Part shown: piece after piece, positions 1 through 12,008 of the stretch
Layout: every line of letters starts with the position of its first letter
How positions within the stretch are numbered: the stretch's first letter is position 1
NCBI RefSeq assembly: GCF_049306965.1
Contig: NC_133184.1
Coordinates: forward strand, 4,442,001 to 4,506,000
Source of the DNA: Danio rerio
Taxonomy: Eukaryota > Chordata > Actinopteri > Cypriniformes > Danionidae
Reading direction: 5' to 3'
Length of the DNA stretch: 64,000 nucleotides
Made by a program: the position numbers and the translations under genes
The notes under the pieces: generated by a model
The model's database searches: none
What the model was told of the DNA's origin: nothing
The model's input: the letters and a program-made list of their open reading frames with translations, nothing else

Positions 1-472
1 GTGGCCTGAAGTTATCAAGAATTATTTATATTATACATTAAATTTCTCATTTCTTGTATTTTATTAATGTTTACCCAAACCCTAAACCCAACTATCACAG
101 TACTGTAAAATTATTAATTATAGTTTTACAGTGTTACAAAAAATGATGCTATATTGATGGCGTAACTGCAGCTGTATCCTATTTAGGCTACACAAATCAA
201 AAACATGATTAAATACATCAAACCATAATTTCAGAGTACTTGTACAAGTCGGGATTCGAACCCAAAACGTCATTCGAAGCACAGTAACAGGCAGCGTGCA
301 CATGCACAGTCCTGGCAGTCAAATGGAGATTTGCCGGGTCTCGAAACGCTTCTAAGCTGATCCATGCTTTGAACAGCTTTAGTCACGTGACCAGGTGTTT
401 CAAAACACTTTAGTCACGTGACTTGGGTGCTTCGGTGCAGTCTTTCGAAACGCTTGCGCTTCAGGATCTCGA
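1..472. other. kalrn intron sequence with a tRNA-like B-box
   Basis: Intronic sequence left of the kalrn exon. On the minus strand at about 248-275 there is a perfect RNA polymerase III B-box (GGTTCGAATCC), but no matching D-arm or acceptor stem, so it is probably a decayed tRNA-derived repeat. Between 330 and 455 a short motif around TTTAGTCACGTGAC occurs twice. No gene is seen. Confidence 0.35.
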
Positions 473-1155
473 CACTGTGGCTGTTTCTCAATTCCAAGAA
501 CGCAGAGAACGGACTTGTGTTCTTGTGGAGACCGGTCTTGCCAGGTGTCCTCGGAAGAATGAACTCAGGAGACCGCGTGGGCAGAGAACGCGTCCTTTGA
601 GAATTGAGATGCTGCGTTCTTCCTGATGGTCACATGACCTTCACATGTTTTAAATGGTAAATTATTTAAACATTACAGCCTTCATACAACGATTTATTGT
701 TTTTCCCCTTTTCAAAATATATACTTTGCATAAAAACATTATAAATATATGTTGCACAATATAAATAAAACAGATTTTAATACAAATTTCAGCAAACAAA
801 CACCCTTAATGTGTTTATTCCTTTATTAAGATGTCCATGGTAATGTTTACTTCACCGTTTCATTTAGGGAAACTCTTGAGGTAAATATCTATGAACATTA
901 ATAAGTAATCTAGATAAAATGCTGCGCTTCCCACCTCCAGTCGCAATGACTTCTGGGACTTCCAGAGCGAGTTCGGTGCTCAAGTCTGCATCCGTGCGTC
1001 CTCGATTTCAAGATATCATCCGGGAAGTTTTACGCGTCCTCCGTACTTGCGGTCTTGAGTATTGGAACTGAACTTAGGCAGCTGATGATGACTTTTTACG
1101 AGAACACGAGGACGCAAGACCGCTGAAGAACGCATATTGAGAAACAGCATGTGTA
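473..1155. mobile_element. MITE in the last kalrn intron
   Basis: The left edge reads GCTGTTTCTCAATTCC and the right edge reads, inverted, GCTGTTTCTCAATATGCG. The interior contains repeated segments around AAGAACGC and no coding frame. The element ends about 150 bp before the kalrn splice acceptor. The superfamily was not assigned, and the outer TSD was not resolved. Confidence 0.6.
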
Positions 1156-1312
1156 AAAAACGTCAGTTTCACGTCCGCCATCCCTACCGTTAGATATATT
1201 ACCCCAGGAAAATACATGGCATGTTTATTACTTATTCCTCCCACTGCAAGTGGCAGTTAAATGAAAATATAGAAATGTACTCAATAAGCTAATATGATTA
1301 TCTCTTTTTCAG

Positions 1313-1858
1313 CCTGAAAACTTGTTGGTGGACCTCCACGTTCCGGTACCCTGCGTGAAGCTCTCAGATCTAGGTGATGCTGTACAGGTTTCAAGTCACC
1401 GCTACGTACATCTCCTCCTGGGTAACCCCGAGTTCGCTGCTCCAGAGCTCATCCAGGGCACTCCAGTGTCCCTCTCTACAGATGTGTGGAGTGTAGGGGT
1501 GCTGGCCTACGTCATGCTTAGTGGAGTCTCCCCATTCCTGGATGAGAGTCTGGAGGAGACCTGCGTCAACATCTGCAGGCTGGACTTCTGCTTTCCTCAA
1601 GAGTACTTCTCCGATATAAGCCAGGCAGCCAAAGACTTTATTGTGTCCACGCTTAACCAGGATCCCAGGAAGAGGCCAAGCTCGGCCTCGTGTCTTCAGC
1701 ACCCATGGGTCAGTGCTCATAGTGGAGATTACTCCAAAGCACCTCTGGATACTGTCAGACTCGCTGCATTTATAGACAGACGCAAACAGCTACATGATGT
1801 CAGGCCTGTCACAAACATTAAAGGAATGGTCAGCAGCAGTATGGGACACACCTTATGA
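1313..1858 (+). CDS. kalrn: Kalirin C-terminal exon (second half of the kinase domain), last coding exon
   Basis: Kalirin is a large neuronal Rho-GEF whose longest form ends in a Ser/Thr kinase domain and acts at synapses and the actin cytoskeleton. The exon opens after a polypyrimidine tract and AG (1311-1312) and reads PENLLVDL, the end of the kinase catalytic loop; the preceding HxDxK part must lie in the upstream exon outside the window. In order it shows the metal-binding segment KLSDLGDAVQ (DLG in place of DFG), the activation-segment end GNPEFAAPE, subdomain IX DVWSVGVLAYVMLSG, and the terminal RPSSASCLQHPW. A tail PLDTVRLAAFIDRRK follows, then a TGA at 1856-1858. From memory the tail matches Kalirin better than its paralogue Trio (PENLLVDL, CLQHPW, YSK-PLDT). 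The frame is open through all 182 codons. Which teleost duplicate this is (kalrna or kalrnb) cannot be decided here. Confidence 0.93.
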   Translation, partial: PENLLVDLHVPVPCVKLSDLGDAVQVSSHRYVHLLLGNPEFAAPELIQGTPVSLSTDVWSVGVLAYVMLSGVSPFLDESLEETCVNICRLDFCFPQEYFSDISQAAKDFIVSTLNQDPRKRPSSASCLQHPWVSAHSGDYSKAPLDTVRLAAFIDRRKQLHDVRPVTNIKGMVSSSMGHTL

Positions 1859-2435
1859 GAAAAATTCATGGACTCTAGCATGTTCTATGCTGTATTTCAA
1901 CATTATATGTAAATTACATTATATCATATCATTTGGAATGTGCACTTACTGTTTACGGTGTTCCTGTACATGTGAATTTACTGGCCGGCACCATAATGAT
2001 TTGTTGGACTTTGAGTTCAACACCATTGGTGAGATCATTAGCAATTAATAGGAAAATACGTGCCCGGGAACAGTGGAAACTGAAGAGCTAGGAGAAATAA
2101 CAATGAATGTCATATTAAAGCTTAGGCATGTGTTTTGAAATGTTAGCAGCCCTAAATAGACTAGCAGTTGGTTGTGTTTAGGACTCGCGAGAAAAGTTCA
2201 ACCAAAAATAGCAATTTGTCATTACTTTCTTGTCACTCCAAACCCACAAGATGTTTGAAAATAAATAGGTGTTTTATACAGTGAAAGAAAAGAATGAACG
2301 AAATGTATTTGCGTTTACATTTATTTTAATATAGCACATAAGGTCTGATTTCCTGACTTTGGTTGTCTTGTTTCACAAATGTATTGCAGTTTGAATATAT
2401 ACAGGTTCAAATGTAATTAGATTTTTCGATAATAA
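1859..2435 (+). other. Presumed 3' UTR of kalrn with two AATAAA signals
   Basis: AT-rich sequence after the kalrn stop with no further reading frame of note. AATAAA hexamers occur at about 2260-2265 and 2431-2436. The second overlaps the TAA at the edge of the next transposable element, so the first is the more likely original site. The transcript end is inferred, not seen. Confidence 0.45.
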
Positions 2436-4306
2436 AGGCTCCTACACACCGGGACGCTTTTCGTTTGCGTTTAACGTTAGAGTTTTATAAGACGTTTTTC
2501 AGTATTCAAACCCAAGTGCTTTTCACTGGCGTCAAGCTGAAGAGTATGCAAAATCACTCTTTTGAAGGTAGATGGTGCTGCACAACTTTAAAGGGTCATG
2601 AAACACTAAACACATTTTTTGAGCTGTTGACAGTCGTATATGTGTCCCACACTGCTAAAAACACTATTAGGACACCTATATTTCACTAAAAAGTGTAAAT
2701 TGGTTGTTTTTGCGTTATTTCAAGCAAATTCGTACTTCCGGTTTGAAACTAATTTTTGAAGCTGCGTCACGGTCATGACATAATAGCATGTATTCCAGCA
2801 TGCAGACTGGACGTCTGTGCCAAAGTGTGTCTTATTACGTCTTACAGCCTGCTGCATTAATGCATGAGTAAGGCTTGGTTCAAACCAATCAGCGTGCTCT
2901 ATTGTGCAACTTTATATATATTCATTACTGTCATAGTGTTCAGACGGCAGAGACGCCACGTTGTGTTGGCAAAACAAGCGTGAAGTGTTGCTTTTATAGT
3001 TTGCTGTAGTTAAGTTTTGTTTTCATTTTCTCTCTGTGAGAGCGCAGACTCACGTGTGGATTAACAGTGTACGCGACGCTCGACAACAATAACTTACGTG
3101 TCTAAGGAGAAACATTGTTTACCTGAGAGCTGTTCTCATCTGCAAACGCTGAGATCCGGATTCGCTTGTAGTCTCTTAATAAAGACGCGGCTCTAGTTGC
3201 TGTGGATTGTTCTGTCTCTACAGATTTGGTAAGTGAGCGACCAGTGCTCTTTGTTTATTCAGTTCGTATTTTATTCGTATCGAACAAACTATTGCACCGA
3301 GTGTAAACAAGTTAGCTTTACAACCAAACTATAACCTCATGTAGGATTTTGTGACCGGAATAACACACGCAGCTTTCTGACACTACCTGCCAAGTGCATC
3401 TAAGTTTCCGGGAAATGCTGAGTTTTTTTTCTCTCATTCGGCGTGCGGTATCAAACATTGCATGAAAATACACGCTTAGAGCAGCTCCTCGAATCAAATA
3501 TCTCGTTTGTCGAGAGGGACATGAATGAATTCCCTGAATGAAAGAGCCAAACTGCAGTTAAAGTCCACCATTTAATAATTTGGCAAATAATTCGACTACA
3601 GATGTCTATGTAAACACAGTCACTTTGTCCCCTGTTGGGTGTGTGTTTTGACTCTGAAATTCAGCGCGCCCAAATAGACACTCCCACACCAAGCCTCTTT
3701 TCTTCCTCTGACACTCCCCCCTAAACAGAGCTGGACACGCCCACTTTTCTGACTTTTTCCCAAAGTAGAGGTGTGAAAACACTCTGCTGAAACCAGGGGG
3801 TTTCATGGCCCTTTAAGCTTCTGACACCCGCTTGTAACACAGAAGAAGAGGAGTAGAGGAAGTTCACACGATTGTTGATAAAGTTACTGGTGACTTAAAC
3901 AAGCATGGATTATTCAAGCAGCAGCTCTAGCGATAAAGAAATGATTAGTGTTCACAAGAGCAATAAGCAGCTCCACGTTCATATCGCCTCTGGGCGTTGT
4001 CTTCAATGTGCGCTCGCATTGACAGTTTTGCGCTTGAGCGCCTTCAAGTGCTGTTTACTGTAACTTCAGCAGCTCCGTGCATGTGAGCAAAAGTGCTGAT
4101 CTGATTGGTGGAGAAGGTTTTGACACGGCGCGTCAAAACCAAAAACATGGCCATGAGCCGTTTTTTTTTTTTTTTTAAATGACGCTTTTGCGCCTCGCGG
4201 TTTGCGGGTTGTGTGCATGATCACATTAACACCTGTTATTTAGTCCCGAGGTGTTAAACGTCGACGGAAAACGTGAGCAAAAAAACGTCTCGGTGTGCAC
4301 GGGCCT
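2436..4306. mobile_element. Harbinger-type MITE carrying a second element
   Basis: TIRs start AGGCTCCTACACACCGGGAC on the left and, inverted, AGGCCCGTGCACACCGAGAC on the right. Both sides are flanked by TAA (2433-2435 and 4307-4309), a 3-bp TSD typical of PIF/Harbinger elements. The element is split by the insertion at 2588-3816. A fragment of the same family with the same end lies at about 12520-12585. Confidence 0.65.
2588..3816. mobile_element. Non-autonomous DNA element with TTAAAGGG termini, copy 1
   Basis: Termini are TTAAAGGGTCATGAAAC and, inverted, TTAAAGGGCCATGAAAC, so the element is bounded by TTAA on both sides. It sits inside the Harbinger-type MITE at 2436-4306. The interior contains a short exon-like segment ending in ACAGATTTG followed by GTAAGTG at about 3222-3236, but no long reading frame. 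A diverged copy in inverse orientation lies at 62519-63663. The superfamily is uncertain; TTAA would fit piggyBac. Confidence 0.65.
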
Positions 4307-4309
4307 TAA

Positions 4310-5171
4310 GGGTGCTTTCACATCTGTAGTTCGCTTCATTTGGTCTGGACCAAAGGCAATAAATGATACATTGTAGCATTTTCTGCCCTCTTTGCTGCTG
4401 ACTTTGGTCCAAACCACATGAAAAGAACCAAAATGCAGTCATCTGACAAAATCCACATCTCTCATTGGCCAGATGGTGCTGAGCATAGTTCCTAAACTGC
4501 TTTTTGATAAGTCAGAATTAACATGCGGGAAAATGCCAGTGAACTCCCGCAAGTAAAAACACCGGCAGACACAAAATGTCGCTTTTTACTAAGGAGCTAC
4601 GACTGATTGTATCCCTGCTTATAGTATACTATATAGTTTGTATACATCACTTTAGACAAATTATACATTTCAAGAATGAAGTGCGGCTGTGGCGTGGAAA
4701 ACTATGATTTAATGCATCGCACATCACTTCAGGAGGAGGCGTGAATTAACTTAGCAACATGGTCATCTTGCGGAAATATTACCAACGATCCATCAGGTAC
4801 GGTTTTCCTCTCTCTCTCTTTCTCTCTGTTGGTAAAGCGCTGTAAATGAATATTTTTCCTCCATATCCCATAATGCACAGCACATCGGCCTACAGCAGCT
4901 GGATTAGTCCAAAAGGCGCAGTACTTTTTGCGGTTGGGTCTGTTTTAGTACAGATCATATTCTCACCACAAAGGAACCGCTCTGGGGTTCGTTTGAAAGC
5001 GTACCGAGACCACCTCTTCAAGCCGGTCTCTGTACGCTTATTTGGTCCACTTTTGGTGCCCATTCGAGTACAATTGCTGCATTCTCACCTGCCCAAACGA
5101 ACCGCACCAAAAGGGAAAACGAACTCGTGCGATTCAATCGAACTAAATAAGGCAAGTGTAAAAGCACCCTA
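4310..5171. mobile_element. MITE with GGGTGCTTTCACA termini
   Basis: The left end GGGTGCTTTCACATC and the right end, inverted, GGGTGCTTTTACACTT form TIRs of about 13-16 bp. It abuts the previous MITE directly. A long frame at 4846-5172 runs off the element edge and has no recognisable domain, so it is not called a gene. A related end occurs at about 55496. Confidence 0.55.
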
Positions 5172-5289
5172 GGGCTGGTTCAAATTAATATATATGGGAG
5201 ACAGGGGTAGGAGATTCCCAGATGCACAACTATTGTGAATATATAATTACATGTATTATTTAACTTAATATCATCATGTCATCATTTTC

Positions 5290-6660
5290 TGCTCTGTAAG
5301 CAAAATGCTTGCAACATCTTTGGGTTTTCTACATAAATTACACATCAATGTACGCATTTGCAGAGAAGAAAACAGAGCTGTGTCACAAAGCTGGATGTCT
5401 GCAGTAGCCAGGAAAAGAGAATACCAATGGCTATGGCAAAGGGTGCAAAGAAACATTAGAAATGTGCACAGTAATGCAACTGTTCCTAGTACTAATCTAG
5501 ACAGTGAAGCACACATTTCCAGACACACTCTGCCACTCCATAACTCAGGCCTAAAAAAATACAGGGACAGGAGATTTTGACAATATTGGCATTGATGCAG
5601 TCAATGGTGAGACACTGCTACATCATACAATGACTGTAGACACAGAAAACAGGGATACAGAATATTCCAGTAGAGACAGATGTTTGTTTTTTTTTTTTGA
5701 TAGATGGGAGTATTCTGACAACATTGATATGCCCACTGACAACTTAGCTAAGGCGTTAAAGAAGTGGATTTGTGGCTCTAACATCAAGCACAATGCTGCA
5801 GACTCACTGCTTAAAGTTCTCAGGAATCAAGGCCATAAACACCTGCCATCCACTGCTAAAACATTGTTAAAAACTGAATATTGAAAGTCCAATGGTGTCT
5901 GGAGTGGAATCTGTTACATTTGGAGTGACTGAGCAATTAACAATGTGCTTGAATCAGTGTCCTTACAATTATGAAAGAGTCATCCTTGAGATTGAGATTT
6001 AACTCAATGTAGATGGACTGCCCCTCTTTAGGAGCACTGGTGAATCTTTTTGGTCTGTACTCTGCACAGTACATCTAAAATCAGCAAGCATATTTCCTTT
6101 TGGCCATTGCCCTTACTGAGGCCAAGCACAAATCACTTGACTTAATCAAAGTCATATCAGATGAACGATGTGAATGTAACAAATGGCTTCTCATGGGGAG
6201 AAACAGCAGTTAATGTGAGACTGAGGTGTATTACATGTGATGCAAAAGCAATGCTGAAGTGCATCAAACGATTTTCAGGTTACTATGGCTCAGACAAGTG
6301 CCCCCAAAAAGGCTTTTGAAAGGGGCGCATGACGTACGAAGAAGTGCATGACCTTAGTTTAAGGTATGATTTCTCATTCAGAGAGCAATATCAGCCTTAA
6401 CACCATCAAGAAAATACTGTTGTCCCCTTTCAGCAATCTACAAATTGACATGGTCAAGTCTTTTCCTGTTGACTACATGCACCAGTGCTGCCTGGGTGGT
6501 AATACAAAACACGCTCCTCCTGTGGTCACGGGGCAATGGCTATCACCAGCTCAGCTGAGGGAGGTCAGTCAGAGGCTAAGGAATTTGAGATGTGACATAC
6601 CCCATGTTTGCCAGGAAGCCATGCAGTTTGAGGGAATTAAAGAGATGGAAGGCCAATGAA
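5290..6660 (+). pseudogene. Decayed EnSpm/CACTA-like transposase, copy 1 (N-terminal to middle part)
   Basis: Plus-strand pieces in changing frames show motifs of the large transposase family often annotated in fish as uncharacterised or EnSpm-type. They are a segment ending ALKKWICGSNIKHNAADSLL (5630-5884), a VDGLPLFRSTGESFW-like piece near 6010-6055, CDAKAMLKCIKRFSGYYGSD near 6240-6300, and FPVDYMHQCCLGG (6366-6659), which matches the family's conserved DYMHxxCLG. Frames shift and stops intervene between pieces, for example around 5884, 6100 and 6320, so it cannot make a full protein. The piece at 5305-5580 may be its N-terminus but is not recognised. This is a DNA transposon relic, not a host gene. 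Confidence 0.6.
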
Positions 6661-8540
6661 TTCTGACAGGTTAAGCTCTACATGGGCAAAGTTGATCTGC
6701 GGGAAGTCCTACCAGAAAGCACTGTACAGTCATTTCATTGCCTTTAGTGTTACTATGAGCAAACTAGTGTCTCCACACTTAACACAAACCTACAATACGT
6801 ATGATCATTAACTCCTCACATGTATGGTGAAAAATTTCTAGTGTGCTACTGTATGTGCACTCACTGTTTCACCTCACTGCTGATGCCACCACAGAAAAGT
6901 GTACGTCTATTTATAAGTGAACACTAGAAAATGTCTTTTGATGTATTTATAACCACCGGTATTAAATGATTGATCCATAAAACTTACAAAATTGAAGAAC
7001 TAACAAAATAACAAGAGCTTTAATTAGTTTAGCATGTCATGAAATCATAAGCAGACAATGTAGACCTGTCTGATTTCATATTAAGTCTCTAATTTTTAGG
7101 ATGCCTGTCTGACACGTGGAGAAGAATTTTCTGCAGAAGTGATGCCTTAACCTGCAAATACATGTGGAGAAAGGTAGAAATGTTAGGTGTGAACTGTAGT
7201 AAGAGATTCTTTTTTTCTGTCCAAAACTAAGACAAAATAATGTACATAAAGGTCGTTACATCTTATAAATATATTCTGCTGTTTTGTTTAAAAACTTTAT
7301 TAAAAGCCTAGATAGATGTTTAAATGAATAAATTGATGTTTATGTATTTTACTGTAGCTCCCCTGCAACTTTTACCTCGATTATAGATGGAAATTCTGTG
7401 GATGGAAGTGCCTCATCACCACCCCAAACCAGTACCAGACTACAAAGCACTACTCTTCAACTTGATCTGGATGATTTAACACCTAGACCATCTGTTTCAG
7501 CTGAAAGTGCACCTTCAGTGTGTGAGAGAACACTGCTAGTTTTGTTTTATTGTTTCCCAATATAAATTTTTTATGTAAAAGTTTCCTTTCCTTAAAGCCG
7601 TACTATGACATTTACATTTGTTGGAGCTGCAGAATGGAAGAGCATAAAAGTTCCAGAAAGAGCAGCAATACTGTACAGGCGGTATACTCTGACAAAAAAA
7701 GATGAACCCCCACTAAAAGTAAGAATTGATATTAAAGAAGACATGGAGGACCAGAAAGAGGCAATAATACATTTTTACAAGATCCCCAAAATTGATTGAG
7801 CTAGACCACTTCAATGCTAACTGTAAGGTACTTAAAATATTAAACAAAAATTGAGACCTTGACATTACCAGACACAAAACAGCCTGTTTCATTTGACGTT
7901 GCATGTCATACACTATAATCATTTAATTAGTTATGCTTTTTATATGATACAACATGCTCAGCTTGTAGGGCATCAACCTACGTTAAAAGATCAATCAGGG
8001 ATTTATTGGGTCATTTCAATGAATCCGGATCCTGAAGATTCAAATCATTGATTCGACTCAATTGATTTCAGACTGAATCAGATAAAAAGATTCACACTTA
8101 ATCTAACATTTGTCCAGCAAACAGAAGACATCGCATTTTACCAATCTTGTTTATATTTTTACATGGCCGATGATAATAACATAGCACAGTATTGGGTTAA
8201 CTTTAGCAGGGTAACAAAATCTACAGCTCGAGGCAATGACTTAGAAGCACATATACAAGAAAACAGTTCTTATAAAATGAGAACAAAGATTTTTTGAGCT
8301 ACACTACGATACATGAAACAAACTTCATAATAAGCAAACGACAAACAAACCACATGCGCACATACACATACACACAAAGAAGTTCAAAGGGTGCAAAATG
8401 AGTTGACAACCATCCCAAATTAATTTTAGTACTTCTAACTAGATCTTAGAATCACAATTGAGAAACCACAAAAGCAGAGATTTGGCTTATCTTTAACTGC
8501 TTAAGATCAATCAGCAAGAGACAAGGTATGTTTATTACTT
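6661..8540. other. Non-coding, AT-rich; probable tail of the transposon relic
   Basis: Nothing firm is visible. A 64-codon frame at 7605-7799 (FVGAAEWKSIKVPERAAILY and on) has no family I recognise and could be a downstream exon of the transposon. From 8000 to 8540 the sequence is AT-rich and has no repeat ends that I can place. Confidence 0.3.
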
Positions 8541-8559
8541 GCATGTTTGCTGAAGTTGA

Positions 8560-8950
8560 GTTTCATTCGCCGGGCTGGCGAAGCACGGTGTTCCTGATTG
8601 CGTGGTGACTCACTTTGGTGACGGCTTTGGGTTTACTTGCGAGTGAGTAGCTGTCGTCCTTGGTAACCAATGGTGACAGACTGCTGAGAGTCAGTTTGCA
8701 GAAGTGCGGTTTCGGCGATCTCAAAGGTTTGCCTGGAAAGTTTGTGGTGACTCAATAGCGTGTGGCGGTGCAGTGTCCAAGCAGGCAAGAGGGGGCAGAG
8801 AGCAACAGCGAGCGTGAGCAAGCCAAAAGCAACATTTTCTTGTTGTAGGGTGTTTTTAAGTGACCTGGATTAGTCCATCCTCATGGCACTGTCTTCCAAT
8901 GAGCAGTTGGTATAAAGGGCGGGGCCACGCCCTGTATCATTGTACTAAAG
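8560..8950 (-). other. GC-rich block with promoter-like features (possible LTR or TE promoter)
   Basis: This stretch of about 390 bp is clearly richer in G+C and CpG than its flanks. Read on the minus strand it has a GGGCGTGGCCCCGCCC box followed closely by TTTATACC, resembling a GC box plus TATA box, and then GC-rich sequence with a 62-codon frame (8633-8821) of no recognisable kind. It may be a promoter or LTR of an unrecognised element. This is inference from composition and motif order only. Confidence 0.25.
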
Positions 8951-10319
8951 GTCAATCATTTACAGACCGCTTGTTAATTTTTATGTGGTAAAATCTCTTG
9001 TAAGTTTGTATCTTACATCAAATGTTACAAGACATTTACCAGACATCATACATTTCAGACACATAAAGAAGGTTTCATCTGCTATGAGAGTTAAAAACAC
9101 ATTGATTAATTTGGTTTGTTACAAAGGTTGCAATAAACATTTGAGGAAAATGATGGCGTATTTATCAAAGATGCATCTGCCTTGATTGGAACATTTCAAG
9201 AGATTGTTTTTTATTCGTATGCATTAATTTCCAGAGATCCTGTCTCTATAAGTGTGCATCTGGCAGGATGTACCATATCAGGAGCGCATGACCCGGGAGT
9301 CATGGAAAAGAATCTCGATAGGCAGTTTTTTCTTGTTGAAAATTTGTAAGACACCATTGTTAGGTGATTAAAATCATTTACCAAATTTGGTAAAGGGTCT
9401 CCCGAACATCTGCGCACAAAGTATTGGTGAAGATAGTTAAGTCTTTTGGCTTTCTGTTATGTGATGGTACCTTGAGCCAGTTCTAAACAGTCGCATTTTC
9501 ACTATCGCGCCTAAAGCAAGCGAGCCAAGGGCAGTCGGGTTTCTACTGTCATTTCTGGGACCTGATCGGGCCAAAAGCGGGGATTTCTCTGAGCCAGCAG
9601 CCGGCCTTTTTTAAGCCCGCCGAATACCTTGGGCCAAAAAGGGCCAGCTGGGATTTCGGGGCGGAGTGAAAGGAGAGGCGGGCACTAGTTTTCTGATCGC
9701 ACACAAGCACCAAACAAATAAATAAGGAAAAGAAAACATATAGCCTTATAGGCTAGTTGTCTTTTTGCTTATGATTTCCCTTATGTTTCCCTTTTAAATG
9801 TAAGGCTGTTGCATAAAATATTAAAGTTTTTATTTATAAGGGACATACTTTGCTGCGTCCTGCTTGATGTTTCAATAACGCATAATAATCTTTACATCAT
9901 ATTAAAGACACAGCAGACAGTAAAGGTTTTTGACAATATGAATACAACAGAAAGACATAAAACTTAACAAATTTCGTCTCCACTTTTGTAGGCTCAAAAC
10001 AATAGTGTTATATCTTGATAAAATAGCACAAGCTGTATTGAAATCATTTAAAGATTTACAAATATTGGCTATAATAATAATCACAATTAATAAATAAACC
10101 AATATAAAACAAACAAAACCTAGCTATAACAATTTAGGTATATACAATACACAAATTAAACCGTTTTAAAGCCATATTAAACTTTCATTTTACAAAAGCC
10201 TATGTGAAAAAAAATATTTTTGATATTTTCTAAAAACAATAAACACTGGAGGAGGTTTAAAATATTTATAAAGTATTTGGATATGATATTAATCAAATCC
10301 TGAAAACAGAGCATTTTTT
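8951..10319. other. Unassigned sequence
   Basis: The sequence is AT-rich apart from a GC-rich patch at about 9475-9690. No convincing gene, TIR pair or SINE was found. Short frames at 8985-9185 and 9211-9417 show no recognisable motif. Confidence 0.3.
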
Positions 10320-10985
10320 TGGGTGAGTGAAAACAGAAACTAAGTTACCGTTTTTTCAGAGCGATAACAAAGAGAAACAGAGAAACAATCGATAACAAAC
10401 TGCACAGGACAGCAGATGAGGAGAAATAAGCAGAAGTGAATAAACACACAAACAGATGAACATAATTAACTAAAAATGGGTTAACAAGGAGGGTGGGACT
10501 AGACAATAGACGGGAGAGCACATGACACAGAGACAACACAAGCCAACATGTAGCCAATGAGAGAAACTTCACATTAAACTTAATGAGAGAACTCATTAAC
10601 CATGCCTTCACAATAAAAGGACAAGACTGAAGCACGACACAATGTAATCACAGAGCCACGTGCTTGGACAACACAAACACAAATAGATGCAAGACACGAG
10701 CACAAAATAGATGAAAACACCTTACCGTGCGCTTACACATATGCAACGCGCATGTTTTATCTTAGCGCCAAGTGAAACCAAATAGACGTAGACGCTGAGA
10801 ATGAACCAGCGCGATGCCGACAGAACAAAACACAAGAGAGCACATCCTAGACAGGCACGCACAGAGTCCGCATCAAGCAGGAGCGCGCATGGTCTGCGCG
10901 CGCAGAAGAAGGCACACACAATGACAGAAACAGGACAAGACAGAGACGGACTCTGCCACCAAAACAGAATTTACAAGACCCCTCC
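10320..10985 (-). mobile_element. LTR-like remnant, copy 1 (family uncertain, possibly Gypsy-class)
   Basis: Read on the minus strand this segment aligns by eye, in many short blocks, with the LTR-like segment at 50516-51302. Shared blocks include GTGTTTTCATNTATT, GTGCTCGTGTCTTG, GGTTAATGAGTT, GTGTCATGTGCT and GTCTATTGTNTAGTCCCA. It is clearly diverged and looks old. No coding interior is attached, so it is best read as a solo-LTR-like fossil. Confidence 0.4.
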
Positions 10986-10999
10986 AGATTGAGCCTGTG

Positions 11000-11999
11000 T
11001 AGCATATAGTGTGTTAACAATCACTGCATATAAATTTTATTCTTGCATATCCAATTTTAGACCTTCAAAAATATTAACTGTCCAATGCATGCAATTTGCT
11101 AGTGTGCTTACCGATTATAAGCCCAACCTTTTCTTGGTCAAGGCTGGGCCTATTACACCCAAGAACCCCCTTTTTTCCAGTTACTAAACGTTTCGACATC
11201 TCTGCTGAAAAAACTGAATCCATTAAAGTCCTTGTGAGTTTTTTTTTTTTTTTTTTGGTAGTTTTCTAGTTTGTGTAATCCAGGGCATGGGCGTTCAGCA
11301 AATTAGTAACTGACTTGTTCTATAAAGATGAAAAAAATGACAATACATGCACATTCAATCTAACTATCTGTTCATATTTCATTAAAAAAAGACATTTCTT
11401 TTCTACAGATTAACTAAAGTCCTATGGATTTAAATGAGAACAAGATTTGATGTCACTTAATATAGAACATGCAGTAACTAAGAAATAATCAAAACAAGAT
11501 TTACACATATTAATAACTATAAACATTGTACCTCAGATTTGTTAAATGTTTTTGGTTAACCTTTTTGTCATATTTTGATAGAAAAATCGTAGCTTAACAA
11601 ATTAACGTCAACTTTTCAAAAGCAACAATCAGCTAGTAAACTTAAAAAGGTAATTGTGATTTGGCGTTTATTGTGTTAAATATTAATATCTACTGATATG
11701 AACAATTTTATCATAATAATATTGACAAAATCACCCAGACCAAGAAAACGGTTTAAATGTTTTTCCTCACTATATAAATAATACCTTTATCTCTTCTGCG
11801 ATGACAGAAGTAGGCTCTGGCTGGCTGGGGGCACAATGAGGTTCCCGGAATGCATCTTTCACAGATTTTTCCATTGTATCTGTAAGTCCTACACTCAAAT
11901 AAAATAATGTTTAACTTGAGAAATAAATCATCACCCGACAATTACTATATAACTATGGTTATGCAATATGGTTCACTTCATTTACATACCCTCTTGTAG
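11000..11999. other. Unassigned AT-rich sequence
   Basis: No gene seen. It contains a poly-T run near 11240 and small frames only. The minus-strand frame at 11753-11941 could be a downstream piece of the transposon gene that begins further right, but it shows no recognisable motif. Confidence 0.3.
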
Positions 12000-12008
12000 T
12001 TGAAGGAT

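Noticed and set aside
1391-1720. 109-codon minus-strand frame opposite the kalrn exon
   Set aside because: It is the antisense shadow of a well-conserved kinase exon and has no motif of its own.
4846-5172. 108-codon plus-strand frame
   Set aside because: It lies within a MITE and runs off its edge; no domain or splice context.
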